This document shows positions 51,774 through 64,000 of a stretch of 64,000 nt of DNA, piece by piece. The position numbers were made by a program, and so were the translations under genes. The stretch is from Anisakis pegreffii (taxonomy: Eukaryota; Nematoda; Chromadorea; Rhabditida; Anisakidae), in the NCBI GenBank assembly GCA_035041965.1, contig JAPYMA010000725.1, positions 148,883-212,882 of the forward strand. Direction: 5' to 3'. The notes beneath the pieces were generated by a model. The model was not told the DNA's origin, made no database searches, and saw only the letters and a program-made list of their open reading frames with translations. The stretch's first letter is position 1. Every line of letters begins with the position of its first letter.

Positions 51774-53805
51774 TCCTGAAACACTTCAAAACATCATCAG
51801 GAAACGAGTGTAGATTGTGTTGATTTGTTCAACACAATCTTCAACAACACGCGGATAATCATGTAAACAAACCACCAAAAGAAAACGTTTTGTTCAAAGA
51901 ACAAAGATAATCACACTGGTTTTATCAATCCAAATGAAAATATACTGTAGTGACATGCATCACTACAAATGTTATAACAGAGAATTTTTCATTGAAAACC
52001 TAACAAAACAACACCTTACAATTATTGAAATCATTTCAACGCTTCAAATAATTAGGATTAATAATGAACAATGAATTTTACGTACAGATTTTTGAAAATC
52101 GTTTGCTAATTTGCGGTTATCACAACAATGACTGGGTTATTTGCTGAACTTCAGTTGTGAGGAAATAAACATGAATACACTCGTGAACGCTTGTAAAAAT
52201 CACGAATAGAAGGATAGAGGATATTTAGAAAAGCTGAATGAAGAGAATCGAAGCAAATTCATTAGGAAAGCAATTATCTGTCTCTTTTAACATGTATGTT
52301 GAATAATTATTTATATTGTTCAGCAATCACTGTACGTCAATTCACAAATATATCAGAGCAATTCATCGCTTATGAAAATCACTAATAAGTGATCGAATTG
52401 GATTAGACAAGAGCTTATTCGCGAGACTGATCCGCCTGATTCAATAAACTTTAAAAAAATACCAAATTGTATGCCACAGCAACTTGACATCAAGAATTTT
52501 GCATGTGTGATTGTGGTTCACTATCATAGTCAACTATAAGGAGAGAGCACACGAACAACGGATCTCTACAACACGTCATTTCAAAGCGAATGATTCATCC
52601 GTCAAAATATCATTTGTTCGATGAAAACTGTTTACTTTGGTGGAGTTTTTTCGAGAAGAAGAAAAAGAAATAAAATTTGAACGAATACACGTTAACGGCA
52701 TAAAAAACTTAAAATACGGCATGAATTCTCGATATCTGTTAGTTGCATCGGCTAGAAGATATTAGTGAATATTTCTTATCTACGACCGCAAATCTCGTGA
52801 ATTTTATACGAGAAATCGACGTTGGAAATTAGATCAGATTTTTTGATCTGAGCAAACGACAGAATGAGTGCGATTTGCGAGTTTCTAAACTCATTTTGGC
52901 GAACTTAATTGCCACAGAAAAGAGCAAAGAATGACAGTCATGGTATCAGTGGAAATCGATCGTTTCGTGAATAAAATCGATTTGTTTAGAATCTTAAATC
53001 ATCTCGTAAGACAACTGAATGTTGAATGAAATTCAGTGAGATTTGTGCATTAAGGACTTGATGTTGTATGTGCACACAATGTAAATACATACAGTCGAAT
53101 GCACGCAATGAAATGAACAAAGCGATAGCATGATCATTTCTTTGTGCTAACATTTCAAACCACGGAAAGAAAGATTATCAATTCAGTAGAGTTTAAAAAT
53201 CATAAACTAAAAAAATAGCTCATGTCGTCTAAAATTGATGATAACATCGAATGCAAACAATGCAAATTTTCACGGTTTGTTTACTCTCTCAATGCTTATG
53301 AGCTTTGATAGATGTAGAATAGGATGCAAGCTCGTAGCTGACAAAACGAGAAAATTCAATCATGAGAGTATTCAGTTCCATGAAAAACAATGGCAGGACG
53401 AGACTACTGTTCCAGAGGTCGTTCTCCGGGAATTCATCGTATGTCCTTATCTGACGAGAAGTCGTTTACATAGGGCTTGCATGAATTTTGAGTGCAGTTA
53501 ACAGTCTACCACTATGGAATGCTCACATGTGACCATTAATTGATCAAAAATCAGATCAGTTTATAACACATATACATAGATGAAGGTGATCGTTTTCATT
53601 TAGAGATATTAGAAAATGGCAATGCCTGTGATTTTTATAACCTGAAACCCAAAAAGGAACAACTTCAAGCACAATGAATGACCGGAAATAACTGGGAGCG
53701 ATATAGAGATCAGAGCATATAGATATAGAGATATACGGAGAGATTTAAGATTATGAAATAAGTTGTTTTGATCAGGGAACAATGCATTGAAACCCATAAC
53801 TCCAC
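51774..53805. other. Left half of the shared upstream region
   Basis: About 2 kb of AT-rich sequence upstream of the left SIDT-family gene, mirrored at 53923-55952. No other gene was recognised; the frame at 53235-53501 (88 residues), also present in the mirror, has no known domain. Confidence 0.5.
51776..51783 (-). promoter_or_regulatory. Probable trans-splice acceptor, left SIDT gene
   Basis: GTGTTTCAG ends two bases before the ATG on the minus strand, with no upstream coding exon. This suggests spliced-leader addition almost directly at the start codon. Confidence 0.6.
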
Positions 53806-53922
53806 ATATATGTATATATATACGTATATATATACATGTAATATATATATGTATATATATACATATGTATATATATACATATATATATTACATGTATATA
53901 TATGCATATATATATACATGTG
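53806..53922. repeat. TA-rich palindromic core joining the two arms
   Basis: About 117 bases made almost only of TATATA, TACATA and TACATG units, self-complementary around position 53862. There is no unique spacer between the arms. Poly-Tyr/Ile open frames here on both strands are repeat translations. It resembles palindromic AT-rich repeats known as breakage-prone sites. Confidence 0.9.
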
Positions 53923-55952
53923 GAGTATATGGATTTCATGCATTGTTCCCTGATCAAAACAACTTATTTCATAATCTTAAATCTCTCCGTATATCTCTAT
54001 ATCTATATGCTCTGATCTCTATATCGCTCCCAGTTATTTCCGGTCATTCATTTTGCTTGAAGTTGTTCCTTTTTGGGTTTCAGGTTATAAAAATCACAGG
54101 CATTGCCATTTTCTAATATCTCTAAATGAAAACGATCACCTTCATCTATGTATATGTGTTATAAACTGATCTGATTTTTGATCAATTAATGGTCACATGT
54201 GAGCATTCCATAGTGGTAGACTGTTACCTGCACTCAAAATTCATGCAAGCCCTATGTAAACGACTTCTCGTCAGATAAGGACATACGATGAATTCCCGGA
54301 GAACGACCTCTGGAACAGTAGTCTCGTCCTGCCATTGTTTTTCATGGAACTGAATACTCTCATGATTGAATTTTCTCGTTTTGTCAGCTACGAGCTTGCA
54401 TCCTATTCTACATCTATCAAAGCTCATAAGCATTGAGAGAGTAAACAAACCGTGAAAATTTGCATTGTTTGCATTCCATGTTATCATCAATTTTAGACGA
54501 CATGAGCTATTTTTTTAGTTTATGATTTTTAAACTCTACTGAATTGATAATCTTTCTTTCCGTGGTTTGAAATGTTAGCACAAAGAAATGATCATGCTAT
54601 CGCTTTGTTCATTTCATTGCGTGCATTCGACTGTATGTATTTACATTGTGTGCACATACAACATCAAGTCCTTAATGCACAAATCTCACTGAATTTCATT
54701 CAACATTCAGTTGTCTTACGAGATGATTTAAGATTCTAAACAAATCGATTTTATTCACGAAACGATCGATTTCCACTGATACCATGACTGTCATTCTTTG
54801 CTCTTTTCTGTGGCAATTAAGTTCGCCAAAATGAGTTTAGAAACTCGCAAATCGCACTCATTCTGTCGTTTGCTCAGATCAAAAAATCTGATCTAATTTC
54901 CAACGTCGATTTCTCGTATAAAATTCACGAGATTTGCGGTCGTAGATAAGAAATATTCACTGATATCTTCTAGCCGATGCAACTAACAGATATCGAGAAT
55001 TAATGCCGTATTTGAAGTTTTTTATGCCGTTAACGTGTATTCGTTCAAATTTTATTTCTTTTTCTTCTTCTCGAAAAAACTCCACCAAAGTAAACAGTTT
55101 TCATCGAACAAATGATATTTTGACGGATGAATCATTCGCTTTGAAATGACGTGTTGTAGAGATCCGTTGTTCGTGTGCTCTCTCCTTATAGTTGACTATG
55201 ATAGTGAGCCGCAATCACACATGCAAAATTCTTGATGTCAAGTTGCTGTGGCATACAATTTGGTTTTTTTTTTAAAGTTTATTGAATCAGGCGGATCTGT
55301 CTCGCGAATAAGCTCTTGTCTAATCCAATTCGATCACTTATTAGTGATTTTCATAAGCGATGAGTTGCTCTGATATATTCGTGAATTGACGTACAGTGAT
55401 TGCTGAACAATATAAATAATTATTCAACATACATGTTAAAAGAGACAGATAATTGCTTTCCTAATGAATTTGCTTCGATTCTCTTCATTCAGCTTTTCTA
55501 AATATCCTCTATCCTTCTATTCGTGATTTTTATAAGCGTTCACGAGTGTATTCATGTTTATTTCCTCACAACTGAAGTTCAGCAAATAACCCAGTCATTG
55601 TTGTGATAACCGCAAATTAGCAAACGATTTTCAAAAATCTGTACGTAAAATTCATTGTTCATTATTAATCCTAATTATTTGAAGCGTTGAAATGATTTCA
55701 ATAATTGTAAGGTGTTGTTTTGTTAGGTTTTCAATGAAAAATTCTCTGTTATAACATTTGTAGTGATGCATGCCACTACAGTATATTTTCATTTGGATTG
55801 ATAAAACTAGTGTGATTATCTCTGTTCTTTGAACAAAACGTTTTCTTTTGGTGGTTTGTTTACACGATTATCCGCGTGTTGTTGAAGATTGTGTTGAACA
55901 AATCAACACAATCTACACTCGTTTCCTGATGATGTTTTGAAGTGTTTCAGGA
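53923..55952. other. Right half of the shared upstream region
   Basis: Mirror of 51774-53805. The two start codons are about 4.2 kb apart, so both copies should carry identical proximal promoters. Confidence 0.5.
55943..55950 (+). promoter_or_regulatory. Probable trans-splice acceptor, right SIDT gene
   Basis: GTGTTTCAG ends at 55950, two bases before the ATG at 55953; same arrangement as in the left copy. Confidence 0.6.
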
Positions 55953-58900
55953 ATGAAGTGTCATAGTCTGGTGTGTTTCTTGACCTTAATTGCCGTTTGT
56001 TTGTCCAAAAATAATGAAACAGCAGCTGCTAAAAATGGGAAAGGAGACGAAAACAAAACTGGCAAGAAATATTTTGAAAGCGCTAAGATTATGCCGTTCA
56101 GTTTGGAACGGAAATATTCTAAAAATGCGGTGATAAAAGCTGGTGAACGCCACATTCATACGAGTCTCCTCCAGCAAGCTAATCTAGTAAGATTTCCATT
56201 CACCATTCATGTTCATGTTTTCACAATATTCATTTGATTGAACGCATTTATCAAATCTTTTTGCCAAAATTTCGTCCACATCATCAGTCTTGAGCGTTTA
56301 CTATCATGTTGATGACATTTAATTTATAGCGTTTTTCTGATTCATCGATAACAACTCTAGTATCAGGTTTCTTTCTACGCTTAATCATCAACTTATTTCA
56401 TATATATTTGTTTTTTTTTCGACTTGATTGCGTGTAGCACTTCTTGAACACTTGAAAATTAATCCTACTCTCTGCGATCATTCCTTATCTCCTCACGGAT
56501 ACAAGTTCTCCACAAGCGCATGAACCGCTATATCCTTCATATAGCTGATGATTCTGATTTTGACTGAACATGATTTTGATTCAAAGCGTGATCCATTTAC
56601 GACCATAATTATGTGTGCCTTGAAATAATTTTATGTCGACGCTCTTCCTTCGAACACTCTCCTGAATTTACACGACATTACGCAGAGCACTGATATAACT
56701 GGCAAAAATTTATCGATGAATGAATGAATGTCAAGTGCGAGTTTTTCTGACTGAAACGTCGATATGCGGCAAACACCTTTCCAATCCAAAAGTACCTCGT
56801 AGGCACTCATGAGTTCAGTTCCCATGCAACAGACCTCGTGAACCAACCCTCATTTTATGCCTTCGCGGGCCAGGAAACCGAAATTTTGAGGTCTTCTGCC
56901 GATTGATGGAAGCAGAAAAATGCGGTTCAAAGCGCATGATTCAGCATACAATTTGATCAATGAAAAATATTTTCAGATAGATCTCTTTCGGATCCGCGTT
57001 CGTTTGAATGCGAATTGTGAGAGACTCGATCGCGAAAACCTAGTTCAAGTGCTATGCGATCATCCGAGTGATTCGGTGACGTTCTATTTACCCACCAAGT
57101 AATGCCAAACTTATTTGTTTTTCAACTCTATAAGGCGATATGGATGTGTACCTTTCAACTGATTCGAACAGTCTCCATTATTTTTGCCAATATTCATGAA
57201 TACCATCTTCTATGAGTCATATTCGATGTCTCAAATATGAGAGTTCTAATGTTCTAACATTCCTTATGTCCTGAATGTTTCTGACAGGCTTAACGACGTG
57301 TTATTCCTAATTTTTGTCCCTTATCGTGATGTTATGGATGTTGTGAAAATTTTGGGATGTTAGTGATATTTCAGTTTAACGAAAAGCTTTCTTGAATTCC
57401 TATCCATTGATCATCGGAATCTGCACAATATATCAGTTCTTAATTAAGTATCAAACGATGAATTTCATCGTAGCGCGTCTTTCCACTAAATTAACCTTCT
57501 AATTCTTTGTATTCATGAAAATTTGCTGACTCTGTTTCGGTCACCTCTGATCAGCAACTATCCATCTTGATCAGCACATCTTTTTCATTTCTTCATGAAC
57601 ATTGATGAAATAATTCTTATGATTTCATCGGATGAGCTCAGATTCTGAACTGATTAGGGCATAGTGTTGCAGAGATGGTAGTTGTGAAGGTGTCGGTTTA
57701 CTTGGAGGTGTGATGTCAGATGATCTTGAAGCCAACGGTGATGAACCTGAGAACATTTCCATTACAGTGACGACTCGAAGCCGTAAGGGATTGAACTATA
57801 CAGTAATCGCTGGTGTCTATGATCGAGCACAGTATAATGTCGAGTTAGTGGGACCGATAGAATTCGCCTAGGGAATCTTTCATTTACCATTAGTTTCTTG
57901 GTGTACGTGAAGTAGCAAGATTTTTTCTTAATCTCTTCATCAAATCACTGATGATGATAGTTGATGTGTAATAGCTAGCCTGTTAAGGGTTTGAAGACGT
58001 TCAAAAGAGATCACACTGTTTTCGTGAAATGAAATGATTTTAGATTACCGCCGTCGAAGAAGTCTCTGAAGGGTAGGCAGTTTGTTGGCATCAGAGCATT
58101 CAGTGGGCAGCGATCGTCAGCCGTAGAGCCAATCGCATACAAATTAAGCGTTGACCGAACCCGAATATCTTCGTTGATGATCACCCTAAAAAGTGATGAT
58201 GATTTGTGTGCAATTGCGGCGACGCATGGCAATATTGTTCGTTTGATTCAATTCTGGGCACTCCATTGATACTTCATGCTGTTGTAGATGAGGGTTTTGT
58301 CAGGCTGGGCCGTTTTCCTGCGCCTTCCCCCTCCCCACATCCTTTCAATTTCCCTATGGAGGGATAAAAATAAAATTTATTCGGTTTGATTCTGACGAAG
58401 GAATAGATGATAAGGAACTATCGTGATATTTCATCAAAACCATTGCAAGTGATATTAATTAACTGACAGTGTAGTGGGAGCGATTTGAATGCAGTCTCAG
58501 CCCTTAAGAGCGAGAGCGATTGGTCAGAAGAGATTTCACTATTTTCTGTTCTTCGAATAATCGTTCGATGTGATTTTCAGCATCATTTGATTCAGTCGGC
58601 TCAAGAAGCCTTGAAGATAGCCTCGTCGCATATAACGTTTACTCGATTCGCCACTCTCGAAGTGCCGTTAAATGCCTTACCCGACTCATTTTCACTGTTT
58701 GTATTCGTATTCGGTGACGATTCATTTTGTGTTCCGAATGCTGAATGGAGTATGTTGTTGGCCTTGTCTCTTTTCCAATTGCAACATCATTTCGAAAATT
58801 CCTTTTCTGACTGGAAATCGGTTGAATCATCTCATCTGTATTTGACGAATACGAAGTGTGATCTCTAGAAAAGTGTAAATTTTAGTTGTTTTTTCTTTGA

Positions 58901-61900
58901 AATATGCGGTCATTCAGATCAAGTATCAGTGGGTACGGTCATAATGCTCATTGACTGAATTATTTTCGATTTGTTCCAGTGGAAGTTTTTTTTTGGAAAT
59001 TTGGAACTTGAGTGTTTGTTGGGATGTGAATTTTGCTGCGATTCCATTGCGTAACGAATGAACGTTCAAGGAGAGTATGCGAAGAACAAGCAGTTCAATA
59101 TCATATTTTCAACAGAACCACTTCCATCTGCCGCCTGGCCGATCATATTAAATCTAGTCTTGTACACCTGTGTCCCTGTTATTTGCTATTCAATCTGGAA
59201 CAAGTCACATAAATCTAACAAACAAAGGTTAGTCATCTTCAATCAAGAGCTGATTTTATGAAAGGTCTCATCTCGATCCGCTAGATTTTCAGTTGTTTTC
59301 AGTGTGCAATAGATTAGGAAAAGCTCGTGCGCGATTCACTGCACTCTCTGAGAAACGTCTGTCATTCTGCTGAAAGTTTCAGACTTTCACGTTTTCGTCA
59401 CTCATCATCATTTCTTGTCATTTTATTTGTTCAGGTGGGTCGTTAGATCGCCCGGTAACGCTGTTGAAATGGCTGCGATCCCTTCGGAGACTCGACCACT
59501 CAGTGGTCCATCAAATGAAGACGTAAGTCGAAAACAATCGTTCGCAGTTACCCATATTCCGTGACTGTTGTTGTATTGTTTGCTCGTCATGAAGTTGGCC
59601 TTTATAACGCTCATAAAAAAATCCTTCCTTGTGATTTGTGGAGTGTGGTTATGTTCAACTGCGATCATTATTGTGAGAGACTGTGAGATCGTGTATCGAA
59701 TAGAATATCAAGAAGCTTCGAGATTTTTCGAATGAATGCAATAAATCCAAGTGCAGTGTTACGTGCGGACTAAAATCGTTGTCCAGGAATGCGCGATAGT
59801 TATTCTGAGAGATGAATTGTTCAAAAATAATTCGAAAACTTCATATAATATCGATACTTATATTTGGTTTAGAGAGATGCTATGGCGAATCCGCGAAATT
59901 ATTTGCCCGTTTCGTGTGCAGAAATGCAGATCCCAGGGAAGGGATTACCGATGCAGAGAAATGTCATTCCAATGTTGTTAAATGAAAGGCCAGTTCAAAC
60001 GGCGATTTTCTCAAAATTGCCAACGAACATCAGCATTCCTTCACAATCAAATGTATCAGAGCAAGGTGCTTTTATTAGCGCTTATTTTTTTCTCGAAATG
60101 TTTCAGTCTCTCATCGTGAAATATTCTCATAACATTTTCATTGATATCTTCACTTGAATTCACTGAATGTGTTTCTTGAATACGATCATAAAACATCGCA
60201 GTATTTTTATTGATGCAAAACGCCCTCGATTTGTGCTCACGAAGGAAGAATTTTTCGCGACTGTATAGAGTGAATTGCTATGTGCGCTTAAGAATTGTAA
60301 AATCTCAAAAAATAAACACCAAAAACCATTTTTTTAAATGTAAAGAGCATCGCAACATGTTCTCAGCGAAAGTCGATGAATCAACTGCATTTGACCGTAG
60401 AAAATCGAAATGGTAATGTTTTTTGGATATGGGTTCATGTAGAATCATATCGTTGTAATTCTCTGATTATAATGTTGCTCATAATAATAACAAGCGTGAT
60501 TAATGATCAACTGAATGGTGCTTAAAATGTTGCTATTTATCATTTTTGATCTTCTTGTAGTCAGAAACTTTTTTCTTTAAATGATATCACTTTGTTTATC
60601 AATGTGAACGTCACTGATAAACGAAGTAATGTCATTTCGATGTGATGATGTGATCACGAAACCGATAGCAAACAAGTACCGTGAGGGAAAGTTACAAAGA
60701 ACTTTGAAGAAAGAGTTCAAGAGGATGATACTGATCGGCGAAATTTAAACGGATAGAGTTGACGAAACTCGATCGTACTCATCCGATCCGCCTAGTGGTT
60801 CGGTGATTGTTGACTTCTTCGATGAGCACAACGCCGTTGCTGGCTGTTGGGTGTTAGATGGGTGTATTTGCGGTGGGTATACGCGTAATGCATTCACTTG
60901 TTTCTAAATATGGCGTCAATCAAAGTTACACTCTGCAGACGATGATGCTGATTTGCGCTCGTTGGAGGAACGAATCCAAATGAAAGCCAAAATTGATTCT
61001 GATTTACGATCATTAGAGGAACGTATCCAGCAAGAAACGTGTATAGCAAGGCAATTCGATACGGTTGTTACGATTGCTAACAATAAGCCATATAACGACA
61101 CCCTGCTGGCGGCAGCTACATCGCAAACTAAAACCAAGGTAACGTCATGTGTACACTTAGATGGTAGAGTAGATCGTTGTTTGAGTTATGATCTAGGCCT
61201 TCCACGTTCGTCTGGTGAACCCATGGCAGTTATCGAATAAAAAAGTCACAACTGACGATAAAATATGCCAGAATCGAGGACATTTTCAAAAGAAAAATTC
61301 ATTCTGTCCATCGAAAGCACTCTCAAAATAAACAGGCAACTGATGACTTGTCACAGAGTGGATAATTAGTATTTCAAATATTGCGTACTCTGTTTCGCAT
61401 AGAACCACTATAAGTGGATTATTGTTTTGATTCATCATGATCGATTGATAGAGTTGATCTGATATCCGTATGATTCCTAACATGACTTATTCAGATTTCT
61501 CAAATTGGTTTACCGTATTGGATTATTGTGCCAGTTGCTTCACGATTCTTTTACACATTATACGAGGTTTCTACTTCTCTTAGTTTCATTCACATTTCGA
61601 GACTAATCAAGGGCGTAGTCTATTCTTTCATCAATTTCTGGAAAGACTTCTTTTGAATCCTCACGCCTTTGCATAGATAAATCGAAAGATCGTACTATCA
61701 GTATGTATATGCCCCTATCTATTTCCCGTATTCGAACGACTCTGTCACTCTGTTTTCGGGAAGATCAAATCAACTTCTTTACTTCAAATCACTGCTATGT
61801 TCACCAGTTGCGAAAATTCCACAAAAATGATGACTAGAATCTCATTTTTCTGAAGTTTTCTTCGGTCTTTTTACATTGACGTTACGAAATTTGCTTGAGA

Positions 61901-64000
61901 GAATGTCGAATTCATCACTTCAAATTCGATTATATTCTATCACATACTATAGCTATTCTTTAAACAATTATCGACTTTGTAAAGTCTTTTATTGATTAAT
62001 CATTCAGGAATTGGTGCGGAACGGACGAAACGAAGATGTATGCTTCCACAATTATGAATGCTCCTATTCGGTTGGATCGTTGCGATCATTTAACCACATC
62101 ATCAGTAATTTCGGTTATCTCACGTTGGGTGCGACATATAGCGCTTTGATTAGGCTATGGTGAATCGGTTTTCGTTCTCGAAACATTCAGAACACTAATA
62201 AATGAAAGAAAAAACTGAAATCTATGATACAGATGTAATAAATGAAAACTGTGTTCACTGAATTTGAAATTTTAAAATTGATCAAGTTGAATCAAATCAC
62301 CATGTTGATCAAATCATCAAGTTGAAAAATTTACTGAATTAAACAGGGGAACATAGGTGATTTGGATGCATTTTCGTTGGAATAAGATTTCTGAAATCAT
62401 TACTTATGGCCAGTGGCATACCCAAGAGATTAGGGGAGAGGGGAGAATGGGCGCATCCATGTGAAAATTGAAAAAAAAAGGGAGAAGGAAGAGGGAAACA
62501 AGGGAAAAGAGGGGAGGGGAGAAGGAATCGCCTTAAAACTCAAATATTTTCTGGACCAGGCCGTTCTACAACCCCTCCCTCTAGTAGCCGTAGAAATAAT
62601 TCTGGCTTCGCCACTGCTAGTAGCTTTTTGGAATGTTTCAAAAATTGCTTGTTTCAGGCAGAGACACTTCAACGAAAATAATTCTGTTGGAATCTGTCCA
62701 CCATTTCCGATTCTGTACTCGCTTGGTGCAACACTTGCTGCTGAAGCAGTTGCAAGCTCGTTGTATCATGTTTGTCCCAATTCAAGTTCTTACCATATTG
62801 GTCAGTGGTTGTTTCTTGCATTCATTTCAAGCTGATTACTTCGCCTCAAACAGAATACAGAATTTCCTATCGAATTCAGTTTCTTGAATCGTTCATGTGC
62901 AGTGGAATAATTGAGAATGTTTTCCGTGACACACTCTAAAGTTTTGGGAAACTCGTGCACATTCACCATAAAATTTTGCTATGTTGTGCTTGAGATTGCT
63001 TCAAAGATTCGCGATTCCAGATACGGCTTACATTGAAATAATGTGCGTTTTGGTGATGTGTGTTTTATATTCTCAACGTCACGGTCCTATAAAGCCTCGT
63101 TTTTCAGTTATTCTGGTGCTCATGGTGTTTTTCAACCAGGTGAATTATCTTTTCTGAGACTATGCGATTCTTCCACGGAACAGCTTATTAACAGTTCATT
63201 ATATTTTATGCTAATTGTAAGGATTTAGGAACATTCCTGCAATGAAACATTATTTTCGAATTTAGAGTTAAGAACTGACGACTTCATTTAGACATTATTT
63301 GCTGAATGGTTTTGATTATGTTGCGCCAAGTGAATTGGATTGATTAAGTTTTAATTTATGATTATAAGGTTGACGGTTATGCATATGGATTCTATTGCAG
63401 TGGTTATGGACAATACAGAGCATTCAGGAAATGCTTGCTGTCTTTCAATTGCTCGGAACATTCATTCTACAGTCAAAGATCTTCTTTGGAGATCATTTGG
63501 AATTTGGTCCGTTCTAACAGTCGTAATTTACTCAGCCGTTTTTTTTCGCAATATTTGTCGTCTGTTAACCTCTTAAACCAATTGAATGAAACTATTAGTT
63601 TCAAGTTGAGAATACTCGCGAGTGTTATCGCCTGTCTGCCAGGGCTTATCCTCGATTCGCGTGAAGTATTTTCGATGAAGTCAATTGCGAAGGGATCGAA
63701 AATCAGATGTGCTATTGTGTATTTTCGATATGCTTCGAAATCAGTAATCTTCCATTGCAGATTTTTCACATCCATATGAAACCACAAAGATGTTTCGCGC
63801 CAGATGGCATGTCTTACTGAGCAGTGCGAAAAGTGATTTGCTGAAAAAAAGGTTAACGCATTGATCGTTTGAGAGTTTTTGAAGCTGGAATTGAATCGTT
63901 ACTTCTCAGCAAGCATTACTCTTGCAATTCTCGTGGCTAAGATCGTCAAACCTTCCAAACGTTCTGGATTTGCACGGCTGATGTTTTTTCGTCCGATTTC
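55953..64000 (+). CDS. SID-1/SIDT-family membrane protein, right copy, 3' end outside window
   Basis: Exons in consistent phase: 55953-56186 (signal peptide), 56977-57098, 57673-57843, 58044-58236 (VEPIAYKLSVDRTRISSLMI), 58581-58749, 59071-59227 (TM1, AAWPIILNLVLYTCVPVICY), 59435-59522, 59873-60065, 60367-60396 (tentative), 60939-61138 (DLRSLEERIQ twice), 61495-61566 (TM2), 62008-62159 (EDVCFHNYECSYSVGSLRSF, NHIISNFGYLTLGA), 62658-62800 (SSLYHVCPN), 63021-63139, 63401-63506, 63761-63851 and 63914-64000. The window ends exactly where this exon should meet its GTAAAG donor. About 776 codons are visible; three more exons are expected by comparison with the left copy. It differs from the left copy by, for example, one extra Ser (KIASSHITF against KIASHITF) and K for R in exon 1. 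No disabling change was seen, so both copies look functional. Confidence 0.92.
62411..62616. mobile_element. hAT-like non-autonomous element, right-arm copy
   Basis: Mirror copy of the element at 45117-45322 at the matching intron position, with several substitutions and length changes in its purine/pyrimidine run. Confidence 0.6.

Larger units (their letters stand above)
43733..53862. repeat. Left arm of a >20 kb near-perfect palindrome
   Basis: Every position here pairs with the reverse complement of 53863-64000; the sum of paired coordinates drifts only from 107733 (outer) to 107725 (inner). Base 43733 pairs with the last base of the window, so the arm is at least 10.1 kb and its outer limit may lie further left. 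Differences are scattered substitutions and small indels, on the order of one per hundred bases by eye. Confidence 0.97.
53863..64000. repeat. Right arm of the palindrome, reaching the window edge
   Basis: This is the reverse complement of 43733-53862, carrying the second SIDT-family gene, the second hAT-like element and the same non-coding sequence. It is still homologous at base 64000, so the true end lies outside the window. Confidence 0.97.

Noticed and set aside
53710..54116. Tyr/Ile/His-rich open frames on both strands
   Set aside because: They come from the TA-rich palindrome core and its flanks, with no gene-like features.

Overview
This window is nuclear DNA of a nematode. Genes are split into many small exons with TTTCAG-type acceptors. 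Several start codons sit just behind an acceptor-like site with no upstream coding exon, as expected for spliced-leader trans-splicing. A classic nematode neuropeptide, GLGPRPLRFamide (FLP-21), is encoded. Introns of about 100 bases to 2 kb are longer than is typical of Caenorhabditis; the exact species cannot be read from the sequence. No tRNA, rRNA or CRISPR array was seen.

Layout: 1-4041 has no assignable gene. 4042-13476 (-) is ints-3 (Integrator subunit 3), about 22 exons. It is divergent from rmc1 (regulator of the MON1-CCZ1 Rab7 exchange factor), 14393-19178 (+), and a small terminal-inverted-repeat element lies in their shared 0.9 kb upstream region. 19863-21250 (-) is an unassigned single-pass membrane protein. 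22181-23570 (+) is ribosomal protein L8/uL2 (rpl-2) with four exact exons. 23.6-30.7 kb is gene-poor, with a 71-base-arm hairpin, a dispersed repeat and some exon-like minus-strand segments that I cannot name. 30904-33544 (+) is flp-21. 35261-37496 (+) is a second secreted-peptide gene with the same three-exon plan, ending in RPLRFG but with a long NPF/NPY-like peptide and no dibasic site before its C-terminus.

From about 43.7 kb to the window end the DNA is one huge near-perfect palindrome centred at about 53.86 kb in a TA-rich core. Each arm carries a SID-1/SIDT-family gene (systemic RNAi dsRNA transport or cholesterol-uptake family), head to head, with about 4.2 kb between start codons. 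The left copy (42171-51773, -) is complete. The right copy (55953 onward, +) is cut by the window edge exactly at an exon end. The arms differ by scattered substitutions and small indels, so this is either a recent inverted duplication or two haplotypes falsely joined in the assembly.

The genes do not form one pathway. The two RPLRFG peptide genes look like a tandem pair, and the two SIDT genes are a mirror-image pair.
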